Positions 45,901 to 52,958 are shown, counted from the first letter of the stretch. The stretch: DNA of 64,000 nt from Pseudacidovorax sp. RU35E (GCF_900156165.1 NZ_FTMY01000007.1:248001-312000), one strand, 5' to 3'. Translations and numbers: made by a program. Notes: a model not told the origin generated them from the letters alone.

Positions 45901-46541
45901 CGATGACGCTGGCCAGCCTCGACGGCAACGTGGCCGCGCAGATGATGCTGAAGACCGAGATCTCGGCAGGCGGCAAACGCGTGATTGCAGGCATCAAGTC
46001 GAGCGTGAGCAGCATGAACGGCGGCACGGACGTGCAGTCGGAAGTCGCAGTGCTGGCCAGCGTGTTCCGCGTCATGAACGACCTGGGCTCCGCGATGGAC
46101 GCGCCGTTCAAGGTGCAGGACGGCCGGACGTACATCGACATGGCCATGATCCGCAACGCGGAGATCGACACGCTCAAGGTTGCGGGCGGTGCCATCGTGG
46201 CGCCAGCCTTCGCCTCCGGCGCCGGCTCTGCCTCGATCAGCTTCACGGTGCCAGCCGGCCAGGTCTGGGAAGCGTTCGCCGTCGCCGAGTTTGGGCAGCA
46301 ATCCACGTGGGGCCCGGCAAGCTCCACCACGGAAACCCGGTCGCTGACCGGCGCCGGCAGCACGGTGATCCATCCCGACGCACAGTGGCAGGACATGGGC
46401 GAAGGTGGCGGCAACATCTATCGCTTTCCGGCCTCCATGATGACGGGCATCGCCACGTTTGGCGCCGGCTTCCAGACCATCACCGCAGTGGGTGGCGAGA
46501 CCACTCGCCTGGCGGTCTTCATCGGGAAGCGAGGCGCCTGA
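42900..46541 (+). CDS. J-like tail tip / host specificity protein
   Basis: 1213 residues. The N-terminus looks like a signal sequence (LMRALLGLLALFAAAPAHA), then a second hydrophobic stretch (GASAAAVGAFVVTTAVSIVSS), a tail-tip domain, fibronectin-like segments (residues about 550-850, e.g. APSDVSNLTLQVTDDGILASWLAPTD) and a C-terminal region with helices (LEAKVDHNYAIYAEQIEVLVAADEAMASRI). It likely contacts the receptor. Confidence 0.88.
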   Translation: MAGLMRALLGLLALFAAAPAHAEVVTFFTWVGGLVGASGASAAAVGAFVVTTAVSIVSSAYASSQAKKKARQEAQRKLAQDIANLQDRTITLLGSDSPHAVVYGSPAPFAGALVAMVTTGMGAEWTHLVIIFAAHECEAIDEIYIDDDAIAADENGYTTNENLTIVATGLDYSAGPAVHITKHLGAGEDVADPWLINACNTGGAPGMWTTAHKLTGYTYAVVSVNKVLDRFQSGPPNVKAKIRGKKVLDPRTGQTAYSRNVVLCLADFIRSAQGYGASADQLDINTWIAGANACDMQVYGIEADADPLNYGYSRSRYVVDGMFRTDQSRETTLQQLEEAMAGFTVESAGVWRFVPGAWTTPVMSLGDDDMVAPTAVEQTCFPGTARFNGARGTFIAANGNGVSQDFAPYSNPTFLAADGKEKLTDVALPWVGSQVRCHQIARIKVEKSRGGFTVRISPKMFAWGLQPGDRVLLSSAFFGFTNKSFIVTDWAYSRTKALSLLLEEDVPAYYDLADEQLLDAAPNTNLPNPFEAPAKPENLQAASGIDELARQGATLLARARISWNRSTTAAVLLGGRVRIDHRQEALVLGEGGVPEAGTLPWISTLMAGDAREVYLLGLDVGQAFSARVRFETAFASSDWAYVGDVLQGTGAPSDVSNLTLQVTDDGILASWLAPTDLDLIEWDRTQVRRGPTWEEAEGDTHFDGHATSALLGFFPAGLQKAWAAHHSRNGFWSTPMSASLTVLAPLTPAVQDSTQGRSVALTWSDCRTTQPIREYQIAKGDTLGAAVEIGRTVARSLTRVEPEPGLHRYWIRAVDMGGNAGPWGTSEAMTLGDFDDVPNIAKYVERVDSRLQSFRDQAAAADLNGILRAEVSVSEMGKSLRRLTTILEAKVDHNYAIYAEQIEVLVAADEAMASRITLLSAGLEQAQADILEEQLVRATADDALASDILTMRARVDDIEATYVSHVELTATLGSAIAENNEYLVSAIGPVGELSATVSNQSMTLASLDGNVAAQMMLKTEISAGGKRVIAGIKSSVSSMNGGTDVQSEVAVLASVFRVMNDLGSAMDAPFKVQDGRTYIDMAMIRNAEIDTLKVAGGAIVAPAFASGAGSASISFTVPAGQVWEAFAVAEFGQQSTWGPASSTTETRSLTGAGSTVIHPDAQWQDMGEGGGNIYRFPASMMTGIATFGAGFQTITAVGGETTRLAVFIGKRGA

Positions 46542-47143
46542 TGCTGATGCGTCCCTTCGCCATCGTTGACGCCCACGGCAAGCTGGTGATGAGCGGTATG
46601 TCGCCGCAGCCGCCAGCCTGCCCCGAAGCCTGCACCCTACTCGGCACCGAGCCGCCGTCGCCCACCTCGTTCTGGGACTTCGCCACGCAGGCTTGGTGCG
46701 AGCCCAGCCCGCGCCCTTCTGCACGCCATGTCTTCGACTGGCCCAGCCATTCGTGGATCGACCCACGGACGCTCGCCGAGATCAAGGCAGACCAGCAGGC
46801 CGCGATCAGTGCAGAGGGGCGCCGCCGCGCCGCTGCTCTCACCGCCGGCTATCCCGACTTCGAACAGAAGACGTGGCCGACGCAGGAGCGCGAGGCGCTG
46901 GCCTGGGAAGTTAACCCGGCCGCGCCGACGCCCTTCCTGGATGGCATCGCCGCCGTGCGCGGCATTCCGGCCACTGAGATGCGCGCCAAGACGCTCGCGG
47001 CCGTGAACGCATTCCGCCAGGCCAGCCAGTACCTGGTGGGCACCCGCCAGGCGCTGCGCGACGCCATCGAGGCGGCCACCACCGCCGAGGCCGTCCAGGC
47101 CATTACCTGGCCCAACGATCCCACCACCACCGACGCCCCATGA
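46541..47143 (+). CDS. tail fibre-associated protein
   Basis: 200 residues. FDWPSHSWIDPRTLAEIKADQQAAISAEGRRRAAAL and TWPTQEREALAWEVNPAAPTPFLDGIAAVRG resemble the DUF4376/tail-fibre-assembly-type proteins. One base overlaps the J stop. Probably a fibre connector or chaperone. Confidence 0.65.
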   Translation: MLMRPFAIVDAHGKLVMSGMSPQPPACPEACTLLGTEPPSPTSFWDFATQAWCEPSPRPSARHVFDWPSHSWIDPRTLAEIKADQQAAISAEGRRRAAALTAGYPDFEQKTWPTQEREALAWEVNPAAPTPFLDGIAAVRGIPATEMRAKTLAAVNAFRQASQYLVGTRQALRDAIEAATTAEAVQAITWPNDPTTTDAP

Positions 47144-47460
47144 CCGACGCACTCGCCACCTCACCCATCATCGGCCTCGAGAAGACCATCGAGGATCCGC
47201 GCACGCGCGCCCAGTTGGGCTACCACACGCTCTATGCCTGCCAGATCGGGTTCCAGGTCCGCAGCACGGTCGCCACGCTCCGGTCGTACACCTCGCACCA
47301 GCACGCGGTCGAGGGCGCGGCCCATGTGTCGCTGATTCAGGTACAGCTACCCGGGCTGCCTGTGGGCGATGTGGATCAGTGGATCTACGCGCAGCTCATG
47401 GAGAGCGCCAGCGAGAAGAACATCCTGGCCGGCGCGGCGGCTGTGCGCGAGGTGATCTGA
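47140..47460 (+). CDS. small tail-region protein of unknown function
   Basis: 106 residues, ATGA-coupled to the previous gene and one base overlapping the fibre gene. No recognised motif (RTRAQLGYHTLYACQIGFQ in the middle). Confidence 0.5.
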   Translation: MTDALATSPIIGLEKTIEDPRTRAQLGYHTLYACQIGFQVRSTVATLRSYTSHQHAVEGAAHVSLIQVQLPGLPVGDVDQWIYAQLMESASEKNILAGAAAVREVI

Positions 47461-49838
47461 TGGCCTGGTACCGCACGGGCACCATCGCGCTCACCAACGG
47501 CTCTGCCTTGGTGAACGGCACCGGTACGGCCTGGGTGGCCAACGCCCTGCCGGGCGACATCCTGTCGGTGCCTGGGGCTGTGCTGGAGGTGAAGCGCATC
47601 GTCTCGGACACGCAGCTGGAGCTGGTGCTGCCGTACGGCGGCGCCACCGCTGCTGGCGTGAGCTACGCCCTGGTGCCGACGCAGGGCTACGTGCCCACCG
47701 CGCTGCAGACCATGCAGCAGATCCTGAGCGAGTTCGGAGACATCTGGCAGGCCTGGCACGCCGGTGACCTGCAGGGGCGCGGCCTCGTGCTCAAGGGGGC
47801 AGTGGCCGCAGTGTCCGACCTGCCCGCCGAAGGAAACACCGCAGGTGACGGCTACATCGTGGCGGGATCGAGCCTCCACGTCTGGAACGGCACGGCCTGG
47901 GCCTATGCGGGCGAGATGGTCAGCACACCTGAGCTTTTGGCGCTGCAGGCGGACGTGCGTGAACGGGCCGAGCTGGTTGCGGCTGGTGTCTCAACTGCAC
48001 AAGATGCAGCGACGCGAGCCGAGTCCAGTGCCACGGTTTCGCTGGCCACCATCAACATTCAGCCGGACCTGGCAACGGGTGCCGCGTCCGTTGCTGAGGA
48101 GGGTGTTTGCACGATCCTCGCCGGCGGTCCTGACGGATTGAAGCGCACGACCACCTTCGTCAAGCGCAGCGGCACGCTCGTGCCGGTTCTTGATCCCCTT
48201 TCCGGGGCTGAGTTCGACAGCTTGATTCGTCAGCGCCCTGGCGGGGCCGCTTCGAATTTCGTTGCGGCGGACGGCACGTCAATCGCGGGCGTGACTCGTG
48301 ACTCCTTCCACGCCCGTGCCTTCGATGTTGGGGGCAAGCTGGATGGGGAGCGGCTGCAAAAGTCCAAAGACCCCATTGACGTGCGTGCGCGCGACGGAAG
48401 CAGTGCATTCAAGGTCCGCGCCAGTGGCGTTGTTGACGCCCCCAGCCTGCGCTCCGTTCGCGCGCTCATCGGCGGCACGGAAGCATCTCGCGGCCGGTCG
48501 ACGGTTCGCCCTTGGGGCATTGGTGCACGTGACAACACCATCGGCTTTCTCATCGGGCGTGACGGAGCGCGCTTCGGCCGAGCCAACATCGACCGAATGT
48601 CGGCGCGAGTCGCCCGGGTCCGACGTCTCGATCAATCCATCGCGCGTGCTTTCCCCGCAGAGATCTGCCACATCATCATGTACGGGCAATCGTTGTCTCG
48701 CGGCGAGCGAGCTCTTGTGAACGGCACCACCGTGCTCAGCACCAGCCAGCGCTTTGACAGCCTGATGTTTGTCAGCGGAACGCAGCCGGACGTGTACGGA
48801 GACGCTGCCCCTTACGCTTCGTTCGTGCCACTCATCGAGAGCGCGCGAGCAGGGATCAACCAGGACTTGGCGGGCATCGCCAACCCTGGCGAAACACCTT
48901 TGTCGGGATGCTGCGATCAGATCAAGGCCGCGCTGCTCGCGGATGGCATCGCGCCGGCCGACTACCCTTTCCAGCTGTTGGGTTCGTGCGCGGGCCGTGG
49001 AGGAACGGCCCTAGATGGCCTCGCAGATGGAACCGCGCCTTTCGCGCGAGTCCTGGCGCAGGTCACGGCGGCCAAGGCGCTGGCCGACGCAGCCAGCAAG
49101 AGCTATCGCGTCCTGGCTGTTCCCTGGCTCCAGGGCGAGAGCGGCCCATATGCACGCAACGTCTACGCCATCGGACTTCAGCAGGTGCTCACGGCCTTGA
49201 ATACCCAGATCAAGGCGATCACTGGACAGGCCGAGGATGTCCTTTTCCCGCTGTATCAGACGTCGGGCACGTCCAACGTCGCAGCTGCGCTGGCGCAGGC
49301 CGACGTGGCGGATGCGCTAGCCAATGCCTTCGTGGCGGCACCGGTCTACCCGCTGCAGACGGTGCTGGCCCCTTGGTTCGACGGCGTGCACCTCAGCGCT
49401 GCGGCATCTCGACTCATCGGTGCGTATATCGGCCGCAGCCTCAAGCAATGGGCGCTGGATGGCGCCGGAACGAATGGTCTTCGAGCAACGGCGGTAACGC
49501 TGCTTTCGCCCCGGCTGATCGGAGTAGACCTGGCAGTGCCGGGCAGCCGGGCAGTCATTGACCGCAGCGACACGGCGACGGGCAATCCGCACCGCGCGGC
49601 CGCGGGCTTTGAGCTGATGTCGGCCGGCAGCGTCGGCATCGCCGATGTCTACATGGCATCACCCCGCCGCATCCACATCAGGACCACTGGCGACGTTCCC
49701 TCCGGGGCGTACCTGCTGTATGGCCGGATCGGCGGGAACGTTCGGGACGACAGCGGCGATCTCGACGTCGCCGAGGTGCTCGGCGCTCACGTGCCGCTTG
49801 ACCATTACATGCAAGTCTTCGACCACACCTTCGCTTAA
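47460..49838 (+). CDS. tail fibre with C-terminal SGNH (GDSL-type) esterase domain
   Basis: 792 residues. The N-terminus (MAWYRTGTIALTNGSALVNGTGTAW) is the attachment domain seen in many phage fibres. From about residue 400 an SGNH hydrolase follows: block I YGQS with Ser411, a Gly-rich loop (GSCAGRGG, 508-515), QGES (558-561) and the catalytic pair D641/H644 (DGVHLS). Such domains deacetylate surface polysaccharides. Confidence 0.82.
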   Translation: MAWYRTGTIALTNGSALVNGTGTAWVANALPGDILSVPGAVLEVKRIVSDTQLELVLPYGGATAAGVSYALVPTQGYVPTALQTMQQILSEFGDIWQAWHAGDLQGRGLVLKGAVAAVSDLPAEGNTAGDGYIVAGSSLHVWNGTAWAYAGEMVSTPELLALQADVRERAELVAAGVSTAQDAATRAESSATVSLATINIQPDLATGAASVAEEGVCTILAGGPDGLKRTTTFVKRSGTLVPVLDPLSGAEFDSLIRQRPGGAASNFVAADGTSIAGVTRDSFHARAFDVGGKLDGERLQKSKDPIDVRARDGSSAFKVRASGVVDAPSLRSVRALIGGTEASRGRSTVRPWGIGARDNTIGFLIGRDGARFGRANIDRMSARVARVRRLDQSIARAFPAEICHIIMYGQSLSRGERALVNGTTVLSTSQRFDSLMFVSGTQPDVYGDAAPYASFVPLIESARAGINQDLAGIANPGETPLSGCCDQIKAALLADGIAPADYPFQLLGSCAGRGGTALDGLADGTAPFARVLAQVTAAKALADAASKSYRVLAVPWLQGESGPYARNVYAIGLQQVLTALNTQIKAITGQAEDVLFPLYQTSGTSNVAAALAQADVADALANAFVAAPVYPLQTVLAPWFDGVHLSAAASRLIGAYIGRSLKQWALDGAGTNGLRATAVTLLSPRLIGVDLAVPGSRAVIDRSDTATGNPHRAAAGFELMSAGSVGIADVYMASPRRIHIRTTGDVPSGAYLLYGRIGGNVRDDSGDLDVAEVLGAHVPLDHYMQVFDHTFA

Positions 49839-49846
49839 GGACACAC

Positions 49847-50563
49847 ATGCAGTTCCTCACCAAGATCCCGACGTTCGACAGTCCTGTCGCCCTGGCAGAG
49901 CCTCCACTCGATATGGACGCGGCTTGGAGCGGCTTCTTCTCTGGCGCTGGCACCCTCGATCAGTCCGTCATCCACGGCCCCGCGCCCGTCTACTACGGGA
50001 GCAACTCGCCGCCGGTCTTCGAGGACTTCGGTGCCCGGCTGACGGGCGCCGATGCAGTTTCGACCGAGGCACCGGTGACCACGCCTGCCTACAGTCTGTG
50101 CACCGTCTTCAACTCCGACTCCCCCGCAGCTGTCTACGCGAGCATTCGCTTGGCCCTCGCTACCTGGGACGGCTCGGGCGGCTGGTGCGGGCTCGCGATC
50201 AATTCGAGCGGCCAGTTCTTCGTTGGCGTGCGCACCGGAGACACGACCGACGCGAACGTTGACACCGGCATCTCTGCGAGGGTGGGCCAGGACACGTTCG
50301 CAGGGCTCGTGGTCAGCGGGCAGGCGATCACGCTGTATGTGGGCGAAGAAGGCCGGCTCAAAAAGTACTTTCTGACCGCACCCGCGCCGCAGATCGCACC
50401 GCGGTGGCCATTCAAGGTCAATGGTTTGTCGGCGCCAAGTGATGGCACCTTCATCACTCGCTGCGCCGACGTCTACCAGGGCGCACAGCCGGAGTCCAAG
50501 ATCCTGGACCGGTATCTGAAGTGGCGCTTGTTCTTCTTGGACAACCTGATCACGGTCATCTGA
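49847..50563 (+). CDS. tail fibre / lectin-like surface protein
   Basis: 238 residues, strand-rich, with features of a concanavalin-like sandwich (STEAPVTTPAYSLCTVFNSDSP, WCGLAINSSGQFFVGVRTG, DTFAGLVVSGQAITLYVGEEGRL). It ends YLKWRLFFLDNLITVI. It follows the SGNH fibre, so it may be a second receptor-binding protein. Function inferred from fold-like pattern and position. Confidence 0.6.
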   Translation: MQFLTKIPTFDSPVALAEPPLDMDAAWSGFFSGAGTLDQSVIHGPAPVYYGSNSPPVFEDFGARLTGADAVSTEAPVTTPAYSLCTVFNSDSPAAVYASIRLALATWDGSGGWCGLAINSSGQFFVGVRTGDTTDANVDTGISARVGQDTFAGLVVSGQAITLYVGEEGRLKKYFLTAPAPQIAPRWPFKVNGLSAPSDGTFITRCADVYQGAQPESKILDRYLKWRLFFLDNLITVI

Positions 50564-50708
50564 GCACAAGGACCGACCGAAAAAAGACAGGGCGAATGCC
50601 TCCGGTGTTGCAGCACCTCGGGCACCCGCCTCCGCCGTGAACGAGCACGGCATCGACCGAAGACCCTGCCACCTGGTACCAGGCGGGGCGCATGATAGGT
50701 GATGCCCG

Positions 50709-50954
50709 ATGAGAGAGATTCGATGCGGCCAGTGCCGGCGAAAGCTGGCGATGGCCGATGGGGGAAGCGTAGAGATCAAGTGCCCGCGCTGCGGGACGTT
50801 GAACCACTGGAGGGACAGCGCTGCTGATCGGAGCAGCCCGAGCCCCACACCAGCGCGCCACCGAGCGCCCTTTGAACCAAAGGACGTTCATGACGCAGAA
50901 AAGCCCGCTGGCGTGGCTGGGTGGCAAGAGCCGCCTGGCAGACCAGATCATTGA
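50709..50954 (+). CDS. com: Com-family zinc-finger translational regulator
   Basis: 81 residues. MREIRCGQCRRKLAMADGGSVEIKCPRCGTLN matches Mu Com: zinc ligands C6, C9, C25, C28. Mu Com binds the mom mRNA and exposes its ribosome-binding site. Here com overlaps the start of an adenine methylase gene (50890) instead of mom. Confidence 0.85.
   Translation: MREIRCGQCRRKLAMADGGSVEIKCPRCGTLNHWRDSAADRSSPSPTPARHRAPFEPKDVHDAEKPAGVAGWQEPPGRPDH
50820..50883 (+). promoter_or_regulatory. two RNA hairpins upstream of the adenine methylase start (proposed Com target)
   Basis: CCTTTG-AAC-CAAAGG (50869-50883) pairs the AAGG of the methylase ribosome-binding site, 5 nt before ATG. A second hairpin GCTGCT-GATCGG-AGCAGC lies at 50820-50837. 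The layout parallels the Mu com-mom control region. Confidence 0.6.
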
Positions 50955-51675
50955 GCGGATGCCCGCTCACCAGACGTACTGCGAGGTCTTCGCAGGGGCC
51001 GCCTGGGTGCTCTTTAAAAAGCCGGAAAGCAAGGTCGAGATCATCAACGACATCAACTCCGAGCTGACCAACCTGTACCGCTGCGTGAAGCATCACTTGG
51101 TGGAGCTAGTGGCGCAGTTCCGGTGGATGCTGGTGGCCCGCGATGACTTCGACCGCTTCCTGCAGACGCCCGCCGAGTCGCTCACCGACATCCAGCGGGC
51201 GGCTCGGTTCTTCTACCTGGCCAAGTCGAGCTTCGGCGCCAAGATCCACAAGCCGACCTTCGGCATCGCGGCGACGGGCGCCCCGCGCTTGAACCTGCTG
51301 CGGATAGAGGAGGAACTGTCCGATGCCCATGCGCGCCTGGCGCGTGTGTTCATCGAGAACAAGCCCTTCGACGTGGTGCTGCAGCGCTTCGACAGGCCGG
51401 GAACGCTGTTCTACGTCGACCCGCCCTATTGGGGCTGCGAGAAGGACTATGGCGAGGGTCTGTTCACCCGTGACGACTTCGCGCGCCTGGCGGCCCTTCT
51501 GGGGGCTTGTAGGGGCAAGTTCATCTTGAGCCTCAACGACACACCCGGCGTGCGTGAGACTTTTCGGGAGTTCAGGATCGAGGCGGTCAAGACCCGCTAC
51601 TCGATCTCGGCCACGGCCAAACAGGAGGTGGGCGAGGTGCTCATCACCAACTTCAAGGCGGGGCGCAGTGGCTGA
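50890..51675 (+). CDS. D12-class DNA N6-adenine methyltransferase
   Basis: 261 residues. Motif X/I region SPLAWLGGKSRLAD and EVFAGAAWVLF, catalytic DPPY at residues 177-180 (YVDPPYWGC). The D12/Dam-like class methylates adenine; the recognised sequence cannot be read from the protein. The ATG at 50890 is preferred over an upstream TTG because of AAAGGA. It overlaps com by 65 bp. Confidence 0.9.
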   Translation: MTQKSPLAWLGGKSRLADQIIERMPAHQTYCEVFAGAAWVLFKKPESKVEIINDINSELTNLYRCVKHHLVELVAQFRWMLVARDDFDRFLQTPAESLTDIQRAARFFYLAKSSFGAKIHKPTFGIAATGAPRLNLLRIEEELSDAHARLARVFIENKPFDVVLQRFDRPGTLFYVDPPYWGCEKDYGEGLFTRDDFARLAALLGACRGKFILSLNDTPGVRETFREFRIEAVKTRYSISATAKQEVGEVLITNFKAGRSG

Positions 51676-51757
51676 GTGGGGCGGTCTGGCTTGGTTGCTG
51701 GCCGGCGCCGTCAGAGCGGTACTGGCGGTGTTCCAACGCAACCGCAAACCACCATGA
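51668..51757 (+). CDS. 29-residue possible membrane peptide
   Basis: From a GTG inside the methylase end, with a hydrophobic core (WGGLAWLLAGAVRAVLAVF) and a basic tail. It overlaps both neighbours, as is common in this phage, but nothing else supports it. Confidence 0.25.
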   Translation: MAEWGGLAWLLAGAVRAVLAVFQRNRKPP

Positions 51758-51999
51758 AGACCCAGACCTCCGACACCGGCCTCAACCTGATCCTGGCTCA
51801 GAGCGAGCCCACGGCCGAAGCTGCGTACCAGGCGCACCAGGCGAACATTGCGATCATCCTGGCCGCGCTGCATGATCGCCTCGCGGCGCACGCAGAGCGC
51901 GCGGCGGCCGACCCGACGAACTGGGGCTTCGCAGGCGACCTCGGCGCGATCCAGGGCCGGTTGTTGGAGGCCACCGAGTTCATGCCGCCTGTACGCTGA
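51754..51999 (+). CDS. small phage protein of unknown function
   Basis: 81 residues, helical and Ala-rich (AYQAHQANIAIILAALHDRLAAHAERAAADP). Last rightward gene; followed by a bidirectional terminator. Confidence 0.55.
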   Translation: MKTQTSDTGLNLILAQSEPTAEAAYQAHQANIAIILAALHDRLAAHAERAAADPTNWGFAGDLGAIQGRLLEATEFMPPVR

Positions 52000-52020
52000 G
52001 CGCCGCGCCAGGCAGAAAGA

Positions 52021-52042
52021 AGGCCCCTTCGGGGGCCTTTCT
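52021..52042. terminator. bidirectional terminator at phage right end
   Basis: AGGCCCC-TTCG-GGGGCCT with T-rich flanks on both strands, between convergent genes. Confidence 0.85.
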
Positions 52043-52059
52043 ACTGGGCGGCTCGTGGG

Positions 52060-52266
52060 CTACATCAGCGGCAGCGGGTCGGTGGCCTGCCAGTCGTCGG
52101 GCATGGGATAACGCAGGAAGACCTCGTCGACGGACGGTTGCCGAGACGGGAAGTGGCTAAGCGCACCGAGCTGGCCAGGGTTGGGGATGGACAGCGGCGG
52201 GAAGTAGCGGGCGACCACCTTTGCGTGCCAGGCGCGGCGGGTTGGAGAGAGGGCTTCGAGTTCCAT
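52060..52266 (-). CDS. small convergent phage gene at the right end
   Basis: 68 residues (MELEALSPTRRAWHAKVVARYFPPLS...), transcribed against the late genes and ending at the shared terminator. AAGG lies upstream of the ATG. No recognised family. Being near the end, it could be a cargo gene expressed in the lysogen. Confidence 0.4.
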   Translation of the reverse strand: MELEALSPTRRAWHAKVVARYFPPLSIPNPGQLGALSHFPSRQPSVDEVFLRYPMPDDWQATDPLPLM

Positions 52267-52380
52267 GGCTTCAGCCTTGGTTGTGGAGGAGCCAGGATCT
52301 TGGAGCGGCGCGCAAGGCCTGCCCGACGCGTTTTTCCCAGTTTGTTCTCCGGGCGCCTGGGACGGTTAACTTTGGTCGGC

Positions 52381-52477
52381 TCTGCCAAAGCGCGCGGCAG
52401 AGCACGCACTAACTTCCTCTGCCAAAGCGCGCGACAGTTTCTGCCAAAGGCGGCGCAAATCTCTGCCAAAGCGCGCG
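52381..52477 (-). repeat. array of four putative transposase sites at the right end
   Basis: TCTGCCAAAGCGCGCG at 52381, 52418 and 52462, and TCTGCCAAAGGCGGCG at 52440. The last three start 22 bp apart. The outermost lies 14 bp from the CA terminus, mirroring L1. The remainder of 52267-52380 holds no gene that I can support. Confidence 0.8.
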
Positions 52478-52487
52478 GCGCGCTTCA

Positions 52488-52491
52488 ACCA
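52488..52491. repeat. right copy of 4-bp host direct repeat (ACCA)
   Basis: ACCA immediately after the phage CA terminus, matching 9560-9563. Confidence 0.6.
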
Positions 52492-52534
52492 CATTCGGTG
52501 GCTGCGCTGCCCACAAAAAAACTCATCGCTACGA

Positions 52535-52567
52535 TTGCGCACCTGAGTGCGAATCGTTATCATTTGC
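52535..52567 (+). promoter_or_regulatory. hemP promoter with Fur box
   Basis: TTGCGC (52535-52540), 17 bp, TATCAT (52558-52563). The overlapping GCGAATCGTTATCATTTGC (52549-52567) matches the core of the Fur consensus on the minus strand (AATGATAACGATT against AATGATAATCATT, 11 of 13). The site lies fully outside the prophage. Confidence 0.8.
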
Positions 52568-52606
52568 TCATCCGCTTCACCCGATCCGATTCGAAAGGAC
52601 CCACCC

Positions 52607-52825
52607 GTGCAAGCCCAGTCCTCGCATTCCCAGAAAGTGCTCAGCCATTCCTCGCTCGATCAGGCCGGCAGCGGCGCCGCAGCGCATGGCACGCCTTCTC
52701 CCGCGCATGCCTTGCTGCAAAGCAGCGAACTCCTCAAAGGCCAGAAGACCATCGGCATCCTGCACAACGGTTCGCTCTATCGCCTGCAGGCCACCAAATT
52801 GGGCAAGCTCATCCTCACCAAGTGA
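52607..52825 (+). CDS. hemP: hemin uptake protein HemP
   Basis: 72 residues from a GTG with AAGGA upstream. The C-terminal half is the conserved HemP domain (IGILHNGSLYRLQATKLGKLILTK). In betaproteobacteria HemP helps switch on haem-uptake receptor genes. The strong Fur box fits iron control. Before phage insertion it lay about 270 bp downstream of exbD. Confidence 0.88.
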   Translation: MQAQSSHSQKVLSHSSLDQAGSGAAAHGTPSPAHALLQSSELLKGQKTIGILHNGSLYRLQATKLGKLILTK

Positions 52826-52958
52826 TGCGGCCCCTGCCCTGACCGTTCATCGTGGGGCGACTCGAGGAGATCTGACTCTCCAAGGGTCGTTTTTGGCCAG
52901 CCAGTGAATCGACCAGCCACGCCTTTTTTTCCGCGCTGAACCCATCCAGACCCAATGA

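Larger units (their letters stand above)
9564..52487. mobile_element. complete Mu-like transposable prophage (42.9 kb)
   Basis: The element begins TGTGGGG and ends CGCTTCA. A shared 12-bp site (CGTTTTGTCAGA left, CGCTTTGGCAGA right, inverted) lies exactly 14 bp inside each end. It encodes MuA- and MuB-type proteins, GemA, Mor, DUF3164, a repressor, lysis, terminase, head and tail genes. Early genes run leftward and late genes rightward. Head and tail genes (tape measure, J-like tip, tail tube) are siphovirus-like, while early genes resemble BcepMu. All modules look intact, so it may be inducible. Confidence 0.93.

Noticed and set aside
50640-50709. OxyR-controlled promoter for com as in Mu mom
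   Set aside because: Only a partial ATAG-like half-site (CATGATAGG) is visible with no matching CTAT at the right spacing.
9564-52487. Tyrosine or serine integrase with a tRNA attachment site
   Set aside because: No such integrase is present. The transposase, ATPase and TG/CA ends explain insertion.
9564-52515. Alternative right end at CCCACA (52510-52515), which pairs with TGTGGG on the left
   Set aside because: It would give no matching flanking duplication (CACCA versus AAAAA) and would place the right transposase site much farther from the end than on the left. The CGCTTCA end gives identical 14-bp spacing and ACCA flanks.
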